Part shown: positions 9,158-17,027 of the stretch, one piece after another
Position numbering within the stretch: the first letter of the stretch is position 1
How the letters are laid out: each line of letters opens with the position of its first letter
Assembly (NCBI GenBank): GCA_002734085.1
Contig: NVXV01000001.1
Coordinates: 1-39,355 of the forward strand
DNA: 39,355 nucleotides
Reading direction: 5' to 3'
Origin: Fluviicola sp.
Lineage (GTDB): Bacteria > Bacteroidota > Bacteroidia > Flavobacteriales_D > Crocinitomicaceae
Translations under genes and position numbers: made by a program
Notes under the pieces: generated by a model
Told to the model about the DNA's origin: nothing
The model's database searches: none
Seen by the model: only the letters and a program-made list of their open reading frames with translations

Positions 9158-9565
9158 ATGTCTACTAATAAAATAAAAATTCTAATTGTTGAAGATTACA
9201 GTAGAATAGCAGAAGCATGGTCAAACATTTTGACACAGGAGGGTCATGACGTTATTGGTATCTGTTCAGGTGAAAAAGAAGGTCTCGATGTAGCTAAAGA
9301 ACTAAATCCTGACATCGTTCTGATGGATATTAATCTTAAAGAAGGCAATGGGATAAGTTGTACACAAAATTTAATGTCTTCACTCCCAAATTGCAAAGTA
9401 ATCACATTATCTATGTATAATGATAAGAAGCATTTCGAAGATATGTTTAACGCAGGAGCTGTGGGTTATGTGACGAAAAACAGTTCCATTAAAGAAATAC
9501 TTAATGCTATAGAAGTAGTACTAAAAGGTGGAATCTACATATGTGATGAAATGAAAGACATCTAA
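9158..9565 (+). CDS. Single-domain response regulator (receiver only)
   Basis: A 135-residue CheY-like receiver with no output domain. The acidic pocket is E12-D13 (LIVEDYSR), the phospho-acceptor is D57 (PDIVLMDINL), the switch Ser is S85 (ITLSMYN) and the conserved Lys is K107 (GYVTKNSS). The sequence resembles NarL/FixJ receivers, which normally continue into an HTH domain; here it stops after GGIYICDEMKDI, where the linker to the HTH would begin. It converges on the hybrid-kinase gene, and the two stop codons share a 4-base overlap (9562-9565). It may be the phosphorelay partner of the neighbouring kinases, which is an inference from position. Confidence 0.85.
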   Translation: MSTNKIKILIVEDYSRIAEAWSNILTQEGHDVIGICSGEKEGLDVAKELNPDIVLMDINLKEGNGISCTQNLMSSLPNCKVITLSMYNDKKHFEDMFNAGAVGYVTKNSSIKEILNAIEVVLKGGIYICDEMKDI

Positions 9566-10884
9566 GTTTCCGCTTCAAATGAAATTTTTATCTCTGTTCC
9601 TTTGTTTAGACCTGATTTCAAATCAAATTCCATACTTGACACACGGCATCGGTCTTTCATGTTTTGAAGTCCAGACCCAGAATGTGTTTTATTTTCATCA
9701 AAGCCTTTTCCGTTATCGCTAACTTTCATTTTGAATCGATTACCAACTACTTCCAAATTCACTTTAATTTCAGAAGCTTCAGAATGTTTTAGCGCATTAT
9801 TTACAAATTCTTGAACAATTCGATACAAATGATAAGATTTAGAATCATCTACCAAAAGAGCAACAGATTTAGCATCATTAATTTCACAAATGAAAGTTGT
9901 TTCACTGACCATATTCATTCGAACAAAAAACTTTTTAACTCCTTCTGAAATACCTTCCTGCAAATCTGGTGGATTTAAACTATAAGATAGTGAACGAATT
10001 CCATCCGTAATTTTTTGATATACCCCCATAAAATCTTGATAAACTTGATTGTTTGTGACAGCCAAACTTTCAAAATAAAGTTTCAATAATACCAAGTCTT
10101 GGGCGTATCCATCATGTAATTCCATTGAAAGTTGCTTTCGCTCCTTATCCTGCATTTCACTAATAAATTCAATCTTTTTCTTTTCATAATCAATGACATC
10201 AGTTTGATCTTCTAATGAAATCAGGTAACATGCTTTTTTTTCCCAATTGATTTCCTCATGTTTAACAACTACCTTCCGATTTTCACCTTGCCCATTCATC
10301 ACACTTATGATTTGATTAGGTTTTTCGATGGCTAATTTTACTGGGAACAACTTATCAATATCGCTATCAATCTCTTCTAAATCAAAGAATTCCATCGCAC
10401 ACTTATTTGCCTTTATAACTTTATGCCCCTCTCTGGTTACAATAAAAACTGGAACAGTATGATGATCAAAAAGTTGTTGGTATTGGGCTAGTAAGGTTTT
10501 ATTTTTTTTAGTTAAAGAATAAATCTTATAGCTGTCCTCTATGATATTTGATAATTCTTCAAAATCCCATGGTTTTTGTACAAATCGATAAACATAGCCG
10601 CGATTGATACTTTCATAAGCAGTTTCATAGTCTGCATAAGCTGTTAGGATAATTCTAATTGTATCAGGATATTTTACTTTAACCTCTTCAAAAAATGAAA
10701 CACCAGACTTGAGCGGCATTCTCTGATCAGAAATAATCACATTAATATCATTGTCATCTAACAACTTCATTCCTTCATCTGCAGAATTTGCAGTAAAAAC
10801 TTGATATTTTCTTCGAAAAGTAGAATAGAAAACCTCTAAGTTTATCTCTTCGTCATCGATATAAAGTACTTTTATTTTTTTCAT
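9562..10884 (-). CDS. Hybrid receiver-histidine kinase (REC-PAS-HisKA_3-HATPase)
   Basis: A soluble protein of 440 residues. The N-terminal receiver (1-~125) has D10/D11, phospho-acceptor D53 in IISDQRMP and a KPWD loop at ~104-107. A PAS-like segment is at ~135-225. The kinase core has a HisKA_3-type dimerisation helix with His257 in RKQLSMELHDGYAQDL, the N-box QEFVNNALKHS (~359-369) and ATP-lid motifs DNGKGF and SGSGLQNM. This NarX/DesK-like kinase is thus fused behind its own receiver, so it can take a phosphate or signal and pass it on. Its ATG overlaps the TGA of the sensor kinase gene (ATGA), so the two are translationally coupled. Confidence 0.92.
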   Translation of the reverse strand: MKKIKVLYIDDEEINLEVFYSTFRRKYQVFTANSADEGMKLLDDNDINVIISDQRMPLKSGVSFFEEVKVKYPDTIRIILTAYADYETAYESINRGYVYRFVQKPWDFEELSNIIEDSYKIYSLTKKNKTLLAQYQQLFDHHTVPVFIVTREGHKVIKANKCAMEFFDLEEIDSDIDKLFPVKLAIEKPNQIISVMNGQGENRKVVVKHEEINWEKKACYLISLEDQTDVIDYEKKKIEFISEMQDKERKQLSMELHDGYAQDLVLLKLYFESLAVTNNQVYQDFMGVYQKITDGIRSLSYSLNPPDLQEGISEGVKKFFVRMNMVSETTFICEINDAKSVALLVDDSKSYHLYRIVQEFVNNALKHSEASEIKVNLEVVGNRFKMKVSDNGKGFDENKTHSGSGLQNMKDRCRVSSMEFDLKSGLNKGTEIKISFEAET

Positions 10885-13007
10885 GAAACTACTGGTAAAA
10901 TAAATTTAAAATTTGTACCCACTTGCTCGTCTGTATCTAGAATGATTTGTCCCTTATGATTATCAATAATTTTATATACAATAGACAAGCCTAACCCTGT
11001 TCCTTTGCCCACATCTTTAGTTGTGAAAAAGGGATCGTAAATTTTATTTACTAAATTCTGAGGAATACCTACTCCGTTGTCTTTAAAAGATATGACAATA
11101 GATTGGTTTGATTCTTCATGGTATGAACTTATCAATAGTTTACCCCCTTCTCCATTTTCATATTTTAATTTAATCGCATCAATAGCATTTATTATAATAT
11201 TCATGAAGACTTGATTCAATTTACCAGGATAACATAATATTTGAGGAATTTCCTTTAGGTCTGTTTCAACCTGAATACTCCCTAGTTTATTCTGAACTAA
11301 AGTTAAGCTTGATTCAATGCCTTTATTAATATCTGATGGCACTTTTGATTTGTGATCATCACGAGAAAAAGTTTTTAACCCTTTCACAATATCCCCTGTT
11401 CTTCGAGCTCCTTCTTCAATGTTTGTTATAATCTCATTTAACTCGTTTTTCAAATATGGCAACTCTATTTCTTCCTTAAATGCTTCTATCTCCTTTATCT
11501 TTTGTTTAAAGTTACTTTCATCTAAGGATGCATAAAGAATGAGAAGGTTTTCTATATCCTTTAAGTCTCTTTTTAAAGGCTCAATATTAGAAGAAACAAA
11601 GTTTATTGGATTGTTTATTTCATGAGCAATTCCCGCTGTTAATTGCCCAAGAGAAGCCATTTTTTCTGATTCAAGAAGTTTACTTTGAGCCTCCATAACT
11701 GAATTTAATGCTGCTTCTAACTCTTCATTCACTTTTAGCAATTCATTGGTTCTTTCTTTTACCTTTTGCTCTAATATAATATTTTGTTCTGAAATCAACC
11801 TTTTATTTTCTCTTAAGGCTTTTATCTCATTTGATCTCGATTTATCTTTTTCTGCTCTATACGTATTTATTCTATTTGCCAAACCTATGGAAAGTAAAAT
11901 GGTTTCTAGTCCTGACCCTAATAACATTGTATAATTCGTAAGATTGTTATGAGGTAATACTCCCGTATCTTTAAGAACCCAGAAAACAATTCCTACTAAA
12001 AACATGCTCCACGCTAATAGAAAATAGATAGCAGTCTTATTTCCTCTTCGCAAAATTATAAACGCACCGATCAACATCGTAAGTGCAACAAGCATCGCAG
12101 TAATATCAATAAGCGTATAAGCACCTTTAAATTCATTAATCATTACTAAAACCACACTTATGGCGTAAAACAAAAAATATAATCGAAAAATCCAGATAAG
12201 TCTTGGCGCATATTCTTTTGTTTTCAAAAAACTATTGAAAAACAGCACTCCTGTTACTCCTACAGTAATTGGGAAAAGGAACATTGAATACTGAGTGAAG
12301 ACGGTTGAATCTGGCCAAAAAAACTGAAAGGTATAACCGTGAGGTGTTAATTGTGTAAACATCAAAATTGTGATGTACAAAACATAATACAAATAACTAT
12401 TATCTTTTACAAAAACATAAATAACAGCGTTATACAAAATCATTGCAATCATCAATCCAAGGAAAATTGAAAGAAATACAATCAACTGTTGATTTACTTC
12501 ATCAATTTTATCGTACGTTCCAATATATAGTGGAATTTGTACTTGGTTTGAGCTATTAACTTTCAAATAATAAGTTTTGGTTTCATTTTTACCAATTCTT
12601 AAATCGAAAACAAAATGATTTAACGGAATATCGCGTTCATCAAAATTAAATTGATCTCCTTCAATTGAGATATAATCATTCGCAACATCATAAAAAGCTA
12701 CTTCATCTAACGTGGGTTGAGCTACTTCCAAAAAATAACTTCCATCTGTTTTATTGGTGATTTCAATTTTAATCCAAACATTTCCACGTGAGATACCAAA
12801 ATTTGGAACCTCCTCTGTGGAAGGTTTAAAACCATTTATTTTCTTAACCTCATTAATAGTCAGCTCACCAGAATTATCCTGATAAACAAAGATCTTTTTA
12901 CCTATAGAAACTCGTTCTATAGAGTTATTAATCAAAACTTCCTGCGAAATACCAAAATTACTTATAACCATAAGTAGTAAGGTCAATAACTTTATAGATA
13001 TACTCAT
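10881..13007 (-). CDS. 7TM-DISM sensor histidine kinase
   Basis: A 708-residue membrane kinase. It has a signal peptide (1-~22), an extracytoplasmic 7TMR-DISMED2-like beta domain (~25-170), seven hydrophobic helices (~175-375), and a coiled coil (~385-445). The kinase core has His ~460 in GIAHEINNPINF, N-box MNIIINAIDAI (~605-612), DNGVGIP and GKGTGLGLSIVYKII. DISMED2 domains are thought to bind small ligands, often carbohydrates. It follows the GNAT gene by 15 bases and overlaps the downstream hybrid kinase by 4 bases, making it the likely signal input of this island. Confidence 0.93.
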   Translation of the reverse strand: MSISIKLLTLLLMVISNFGISQEVLINNSIERVSIGKKIFVYQDNSGELTINEVKKINGFKPSTEEVPNFGISRGNVWIKIEITNKTDGSYFLEVAQPTLDEVAFYDVANDYISIEGDQFNFDERDIPLNHFVFDLRIGKNETKTYYLKVNSSNQVQIPLYIGTYDKIDEVNQQLIVFLSIFLGLMIAMILYNAVIYVFVKDNSYLYYVLYITILMFTQLTPHGYTFQFFWPDSTVFTQYSMFLFPITVGVTGVLFFNSFLKTKEYAPRLIWIFRLYFLFYAISVVLVMINEFKGAYTLIDITAMLVALTMLIGAFIILRRGNKTAIYFLLAWSMFLVGIVFWVLKDTGVLPHNNLTNYTMLLGSGLETILLSIGLANRINTYRAEKDKSRSNEIKALRENKRLISEQNIILEQKVKERTNELLKVNEELEAALNSVMEAQSKLLESEKMASLGQLTAGIAHEINNPINFVSSNIEPLKRDLKDIENLLILYASLDESNFKQKIKEIEAFKEEIELPYLKNELNEIITNIEEGARRTGDIVKGLKTFSRDDHKSKVPSDINKGIESSLTLVQNKLGSIQVETDLKEIPQILCYPGKLNQVFMNIIINAIDAIKLKYENGEGGKLLISSYHEESNQSIVISFKDNGVGIPQNLVNKIYDPFFTTKDVGKGTGLGLSIVYKIIDNHKGQIILDTDEQVGTNFKFILPVVS

Positions 13008-13022
13008 TCTGTGATTTTTGGT

Positions 13023-13724
13023 TTATTTTTCTAAAACATTAACAATTAGATTGTAATCGACTTTAAAATTACCCTTTTTTCCTTCCTCTCCTCTTATTTG
13101 AACAGGATTTTTTCTCAAACCCAAAATCTTCTCTCTATCATAAATATTAGCGGTCTCAAGTGTAGAAGATTTTAATATACCAACTACTCTTGTTATATAT
13201 TCGTCTGTAGGATAAGGAAATTCTCCATTATTACTTAGAGAAGTATCAATTTCAAAGCCTACATTCTTGAACATCGGAAGACTATACTCTGCACAAATGC
13301 CCATTAGTATGTCAAACTTCAACTGATTAACAATAGAGACAGCTGCTCTTGTCAACATAAAGCTAATTCCAACGCCTTGTACTGATTTGGAGTTCCAAAG
13401 ACCACATAGCTCCCCTACTCCTTGACTTTGATATCTTTTTACTAAGTCGTAAATACCTTCGTCAAGTTTTGCAATAGCAACCTCCATTGGCAAGGGGTAT
13501 TTATTCCAGTCTTTGATGTGAACTCTTATTCCTCCAACCATAATTCCATCTTCGTTATAAGCAACTACACAATGAGCATAAGGATTTTCCATCCAAGATT
13601 GTTTAAATGAAGTTATCATAGTTACACCATAATCTCTTAAGACATTGGCGTGTTCCCTAAGAAATATTTCATTCAAATCAGGTTTGTCTATTGCTCGATA
13701 TGTTTCTACTTTATAAATTCCCAT
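13023..13724 (-). CDS. GNAT-superfamily acyltransferase resembling acyl-amino-acid/autoinducer synthases
   Basis: A 233-residue soluble protein without signal peptide. The central part has a GNAT-like layout: GIMVGGIRVHIKDW (beta strands 3-4), GVGELCGLWNSKSVQGVGISFMLTRAAVSI (acyl-CoA-binding strand and helix), then FDILMGICAEYSLPMFKNVGFEID. The 'E-L-x-x-L-W' strand followed by a helix and a late '...P-M-x-x-x-x-G-F' strand recalls FeeM/LuxI-type N-acyl transferases. I cannot assign the substrate. Its ATG overlaps the ThiF-like stop by 14 bases, so the two proteins are made in a coupled way and probably work on the same product. Confidence 0.65.
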   Translation of the reverse strand: MGIYKVETYRAIDKPDLNEIFLREHANVLRDYGVTMITSFKQSWMENPYAHCVVAYNEDGIMVGGIRVHIKDWNKYPLPMEVAIAKLDEGIYDLVKRYQSQGVGELCGLWNSKSVQGVGISFMLTRAAVSIVNQLKFDILMGICAEYSLPMFKNVGFEIDTSLSNNGEFPYPTDEYITRVVGILKSSTLETANIYDREKILGLRKNPVQIRGEEGKKGNFKVDYNLIVNVLEK

Positions 13725-14793
13725 TAATTATTTGGTCCAAATCAACAAAAAACCGACCTGTTACCTCTGATTTATTCAATAAAATTTTTCTTGTCATCAT
13801 GGCTGTTATGGCCCCTCCGAGCATTACATCTGCCCCAAGTTGTGGCCAAGTAGTTATTGTTTTACCAATTTCTTTCATCGAGTTCCTTAAACCCTCAGAC
13901 ATCGTTTCAATATTAATGATTTTGCTAACAATAGCCACTCTTTCTTCAGAAGTTTTAGCATGTTTTAATCGTTCTAAATCATCAGGCGTTACTAATCCAT
14001 GAAACAAATTCATTCCAGGATTCAAATCATACCTTTCTACGTCCAACATACCTCGATCGCTGGTGTCCATTAAAACAGGTGTTTTAGTTTTTCTAGACTT
14101 CTCGCGTAATGCAATTTTTACATCAATTGAATCGCATTCATCGATTAAAATATCAATAGGCTTCCCACTATGCTCAAAAAATGAATCAATATTTTCAGGG
14201 GTAACACCTTCATGAAAACACTTTACGTCAATGTAGGGATCTATTTCGGCAATTTCTCTTGCTACAACAATTGTCTTGAGTGTCCCTATATTGTGAAGCC
14301 CTGTTCTTATCCGATTCATGTTTCCCAACTCTAAATGATCAAAATCAGCGATAATCATACTCCCAGCTATACGCTCCATGGCAATCGCTAATGAAACAGA
14401 TTGACCAACAGAAAGTCCAACAATACCGACACACTTATTTTTAAGTATCTCTTGTTCTTTCTGTGTAATCTTATATTTATTTCTAATGGTTCTTACCTGA
14501 ATAAATTGATCTTCAGGTAAAATTCTTATCAAATTATTATTCCAAGGATAGTATACCCAGTTTCCAAATTTTTCCAAATCTATAGAAGATAGAAATGCTT
14601 CAAACTCATTTTTTAATTGACTTTCATTATTAACTAATTCAGGATTTGAAAGTTTTACATATTCATAAATCTGTGAATTTAACTGATTATGAATGATTAA
14701 ATTTGGGTTCTGCTGAACTAATTCCTCAAACTGAAGTCGTTGACTTGCAGTTGATAAATCGAATATTTTTGGTTTATAGATTAATGAATACAT
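13711..14793 (-). CDS. E1/ThiF-like adenylyltransferase (stand-alone, Rv1355c-like N-terminal half)
   Basis: A 360-residue protein that opens the four-gene minus-strand unit. The N-terminal ~115 residues end in a WVYYPW-x-x-x-L-x-R-I-L motif, followed by the ThiF/MoeB/E1 Rossmann domain: nucleotide loop GIVGLSVGQSV (~123-133), ADFDHLELGNMNRIRTG (~147-163), the basic residue in IGTLKTIVVAREIAEIDPY, the substrate Asp region DILIDECDSIDVKIALRE, and PVLMDTSDRGMLDVERYD. From memory this matches the ThiF part of the Rv1355c family, which there is fused to a nitroreductase; here that domain is missing. No CxxC zinc pairs are visible. Family members adenylate a carboxylate; the substrate here is unknown. 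Confidence 0.82.
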   Translation of the reverse strand: MYSLIYKPKIFDLSTASQRLQFEELVQQNPNLIIHNQLNSQIYEYVKLSNPELVNNESQLKNEFEAFLSSIDLEKFGNWVYYPWNNNLIRILPEDQFIQVRTIRNKYKITQKEQEILKNKCVGIVGLSVGQSVSLAIAMERIAGSMIIADFDHLELGNMNRIRTGLHNIGTLKTIVVAREIAEIDPYIDVKCFHEGVTPENIDSFFEHSGKPIDILIDECDSIDVKIALREKSRKTKTPVLMDTSDRGMLDVERYDLNPGMNLFHGLVTPDDLERLKHAKTSEERVAIVSKIINIETMSEGLRNSMKEIGKTITTWPQLGADVMLGGAITAMMTRKILLNKSEVTGRFFVDLDQIINGNL

Positions 14794-14880
14794 GCAAATT
14801 GTTTGTAGATTTAATCGTAAAGTAGTAATTTTAGCTTGTTTAGGCTTAATAATTTACCGTTTTCTACTAAATAAAAACTC

Positions 14881-15342
14881 ATGTATAAACACATTAACGC
14901 ATTATATATCGATGATGAGAAAAGCAATCTAACCTCCTTCAAAGCTGCTTTTAGACGCGATTTTAATGTATTTTTGGCTGAAAGTTCTTCAGATGGTATG
15001 GAAATACTTCGAAAGAATGAAATTCACGTTATACTTACGGATCAAAGAATGCCTGAGAAAACAGGTGTTGAGTTTCTTTCTTCAATACTAGAAGAATTCC
15101 CTCATGCAACAAGAATCTTAGTCACTGGCTACACCGATATGGAAGCATTAGTTGACGCTGTAAATAAAGGTCATATTTTTAAGTATATTTCAAAACCATG
15201 GGATAATGATAAGCTTAAAGACATCATTATTAAGGCATATGAAATCTACCAACTAAAAACCGAGAATCAAGAAATCAACGAAAAGCTTGCTCAAGCCAAT
15301 GATCAATTAGAATTCATGCTGCGTCAGAAACTATTATCATAA
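14881..15342 (+). CDS. Single-domain response regulator with C-terminal coiled coil
   Basis: A 153-residue receiver: D11/D12 in LYIDDEKSN, phospho-acceptor D54 in ILTDQRMP, Thr82 in ILVTGYTD and K105 in YISKPWDN. The last ~35 residues (YQLKTENQEINEKLAQANDQLEFML) form a coiled coil instead of an output domain. It is closely similar in style to the receiver of the hybrid kinase at 9562-10884 (shared DQRMP, KPWD, and a Y-E/K-I-Y linker), so the two may share partners. It is divergent from the ThiF-like gene with 87 bases between them. Confidence 0.87.
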   Translation: MYKHINALYIDDEKSNLTSFKAAFRRDFNVFLAESSSDGMEILRKNEIHVILTDQRMPEKTGVEFLSSILEEFPHATRILVTGYTDMEALVDAVNKGHIFKYISKPWDNDKLKDIIIKAYEIYQLKTENQEINEKLAQANDQLEFMLRQKLLS

Positions 15343-15378
15343 TTCATAAAACATCAAGACTTCCTATCTTATTCAATA

Positions 15379-15411
15379 TTGAGTGTATTAAACAAAATTT
15401 AATTACATTCG
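15379..15411 (+). promoter_or_regulatory. Bacteroidota-type promoter for the ECF sigma gene
   Basis: TTG at 15379-15381, a 22-base spacer and TACATTCG at 15404-15411 (one mismatch to TAnnTTTG). Transcription would begin about 5-8 bases later, leaving a leader of only a few bases before the GTG start at 15424. Confidence 0.45.
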
Positions 15412-15423
15412 TTTTAACCTGAA

Positions 15424-15984
15424 GTGAAAGAAAAAGAAGACATAGAACAACATGAGCTTGTAACACAGCTCAAACAAGGTGATAAGAAGTCATTTGACTT
15501 ATTATACACCAATTATTCAAGTGCACTTTATGGTGTCGTTTATAGAATTCTTCAAACTGAAGATGCTGCCACAGATGTCATGCAGGAGACATTCGTAAAG
15601 ATCTGGAAAAAAATTGATTCTTTTGATGAAAACAAAGGTAGACTCTATACATGGATGCTTAATATAGCAAGAAATACAGCTATTGATAAAGTTCGAAAAC
15701 TTAAACGTGAAGGTCGTGTCGAAATCCAGACTTTTGAAAATTTCGTAAGTAATAGTACAATCCATCAAACCTCAATGAGTGTTGATCATTTAGGTGTGAA
15801 GGAAGTGGTAGAACAACTTGATGAAGAATATAAAATAATAATTGATTATCTTTATTTTGGCGGTTATACACAGCAAGAGGTGTCTGATGAATTAGATATA
15901 CCGCTTGGAACAGTAAAAACAAGAGCTCGGACAGCAATGAAAAAGCTCAGAAAAATTTTGACAAACTTTATATTTTGGATATAA
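15424..15984 (+). CDS. ECF-family RNA polymerase sigma factor
   Basis: A 186-residue sigma-70 family factor with only regions 2 and 4. Region 2 shows DVMQETFVKIWKKIDSFDENKGRLYTWMLNIARNTAIDKVRK; region 4 shows YFGGYTQQEVSDELDIPLGTVKTRARTAMKKLRK, a clear helix-turn-helix. It directs transcription of a stress or envelope regulon that cannot be named. The start is GTG at 15424, since no ATG occurs early in the frame and region 1-2 homology begins within 15 residues. Its stop overlaps the anti-sigma start by 10 bases, the usual coupled arrangement. Confidence 0.94.
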   Translation: MKEKEDIEQHELVTQLKQGDKKSFDLLYTNYSSALYGVVYRILQTEDAATDVMQETFVKIWKKIDSFDENKGRLYTWMLNIARNTAIDKVRKLKREGRVEIQTFENFVSNSTIHQTSMSVDHLGVKEVVEQLDEEYKIIIDYLYFGGYTQQEVSDELDIPLGTVKTRARTAMKKLRKILTNFIFWI

Positions 15985-16820
15985 AAGAATACATATCATC
16001 AGGCATACTCGAATCGTATGTACTTGGCTCAGCTTCAAAGCAAGAGCGCCAGGAGGTGGAATGCATTTCTTCTATTTATCCTGAAATAAAAGAAGAGCTT
16101 ATCACTCTTCAAAAAAATATTGAGGCAGTAGCTTCAGCTAATAAAATTGAACCTCCAAAGGAATTAAAAGATAAAGTTCTTTCTGCTGTTTATGAAGAAA
16201 TTGATAATGACTTAAAAGAAAAATCTAACGTTATTAATCACGATTTCTCGGGAAAAACAGAAGAGGTATCTATTCAAAAAAATACTTGGCGAATGATGGC
16301 AGTTGCTTCATTCGTATTATTTATTATTGCCACCTCTGTCTTTATAAATTCACGTAGTACGAGTATTGAATTGTCTGAAAAATTAAATGATTCGAAAGAA
16401 AAAATAAAAATTCAAAAGGAGCAACTTGCTCAAACAAAAAGTCAACTCGAAAATAAATTAAGCAAGAAAGAAAATTATCTTGCCTTTCTTGCTGACCCTG
16501 AAACAAAACAAATTCAGTTAGACGGAACAGATAACAGCAAGGAATCTAGAGTTAGAGTTTTTTGGAATTCTACTTCAGAAAGAGTTGTTCTTAAGGTTGA
16601 TCAATTACCTGAGCCGCCAACAGAAATGCAGTATCAACTTTGGGCTATCATTGATGGTACACCAAAAGATATGGGTATGCTTCCAAAAGAAAATGTTGCC
16701 ACGTTTATAGACATGAATAAGAAAACAAATGCAGCAGCAGCATTTGCAATTACACTTGAAGAAGAAGGTGGAAAACCAACACCAAACCTTGAGCAGCTCT
16801 ACGTAATTGGTAATGTTTAA
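15975..16820 (+). CDS. RskA-type anti-sigma factor, TTG start
   Basis: A 281-residue membrane anti-sigma factor. The N-terminal ~85 residues (DIKEYISSGILESYVLGSASKQERQEVE) match the cytoplasmic sigma-binding helices of Bacteroidota RskA proteins. One transmembrane helix lies at ~105-125 (MMAVASFVLFIIATSVFI), then a coiled coil at ~128-172 and the anti-sigma-K domain RVFWNSTSERVVLKVDQLPEPPTEMQYQLWAIIDGTPKDMGML. The start is TTG at 15975, which yields MDIKEYISSG, exactly where homologues begin. This means 10 bases of overlap with the sigma gene and probable low-level coupled translation. It should hold the upstream sigma factor inactive until an envelope signal arrives. Confidence 0.9.
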   Translation: MDIKEYISSGILESYVLGSASKQERQEVECISSIYPEIKEELITLQKNIEAVASANKIEPPKELKDKVLSAVYEEIDNDLKEKSNVINHDFSGKTEEVSIQKNTWRMMAVASFVLFIIATSVFINSRSTSIELSEKLNDSKEKIKIQKEQLAQTKSQLENKLSKKENYLAFLADPETKQIQLDGTDNSKESRVRVFWNSTSERVVLKVDQLPEPPTEMQYQLWAIIDGTPKDMGMLPKENVATFIDMNKKTNAAAAFAITLEEEGGKPTPNLEQLYVIGNV

Positions 16821-16840
16821 CCTAAAAATTTAGTTTAGGT
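16820..16840 (+). terminator. Weak hairpin after the anti-sigma gene
   Basis: ACCTAAA (16820-16826) pairs with TTTAGGT (16834-16840) across a 7-base loop. A T-rich stretch (ATCTTTTTT) follows about 10 bases later. It begins on the last base of the stop codon. The stem is AT-rich, so termination would be inefficient. Confidence 0.35.
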
Positions 16841-16933
16841 ATTCTAGTTAATCTTTTTTACAAAATTTTTCACCCTTGGTTGACGGCTTATATTAAAATG
16901 CTCGAATAGTGAATTTTAATTTTTTTTATAAAT

Positions 16934-16992
16934 GTCAAGGTTAACCATAACATAGTAAAACGAAAATATATTTGGATTACCGTCAAGGTTAA
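16934..16992 (+). promoter_or_regulatory. Promoter of the PLP decarboxylase flanked by an 11-base direct repeat
   Basis: An exact -7 element, TATATTTG, lies at 16967-16974. It is flanked by two identical copies of GTCAAGGTTAA, at 16934-16944 and 16982-16992, 48 bases apart. A partial inverted copy, GGTTGACGG, lies upstream near 16877. The arrangement around a promoter suggests paired operator sites; no regulator is identified. Confidence 0.4.
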
Positions 16993-17027
16993 TTACATTT
17001 ACTACTGAAATCATTTCTTACTAATTT

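Noticed and set aside
13711-14793. Bacterial ubiquitin-like conjugation system (Bil/CBASS-type) based on the E1-like protein
   Set aside because: No ubiquitin-like protein, E2-like or JAB/deubiquitinase gene nearby, and the motifs fit the Rv1355c-type ThiF better.
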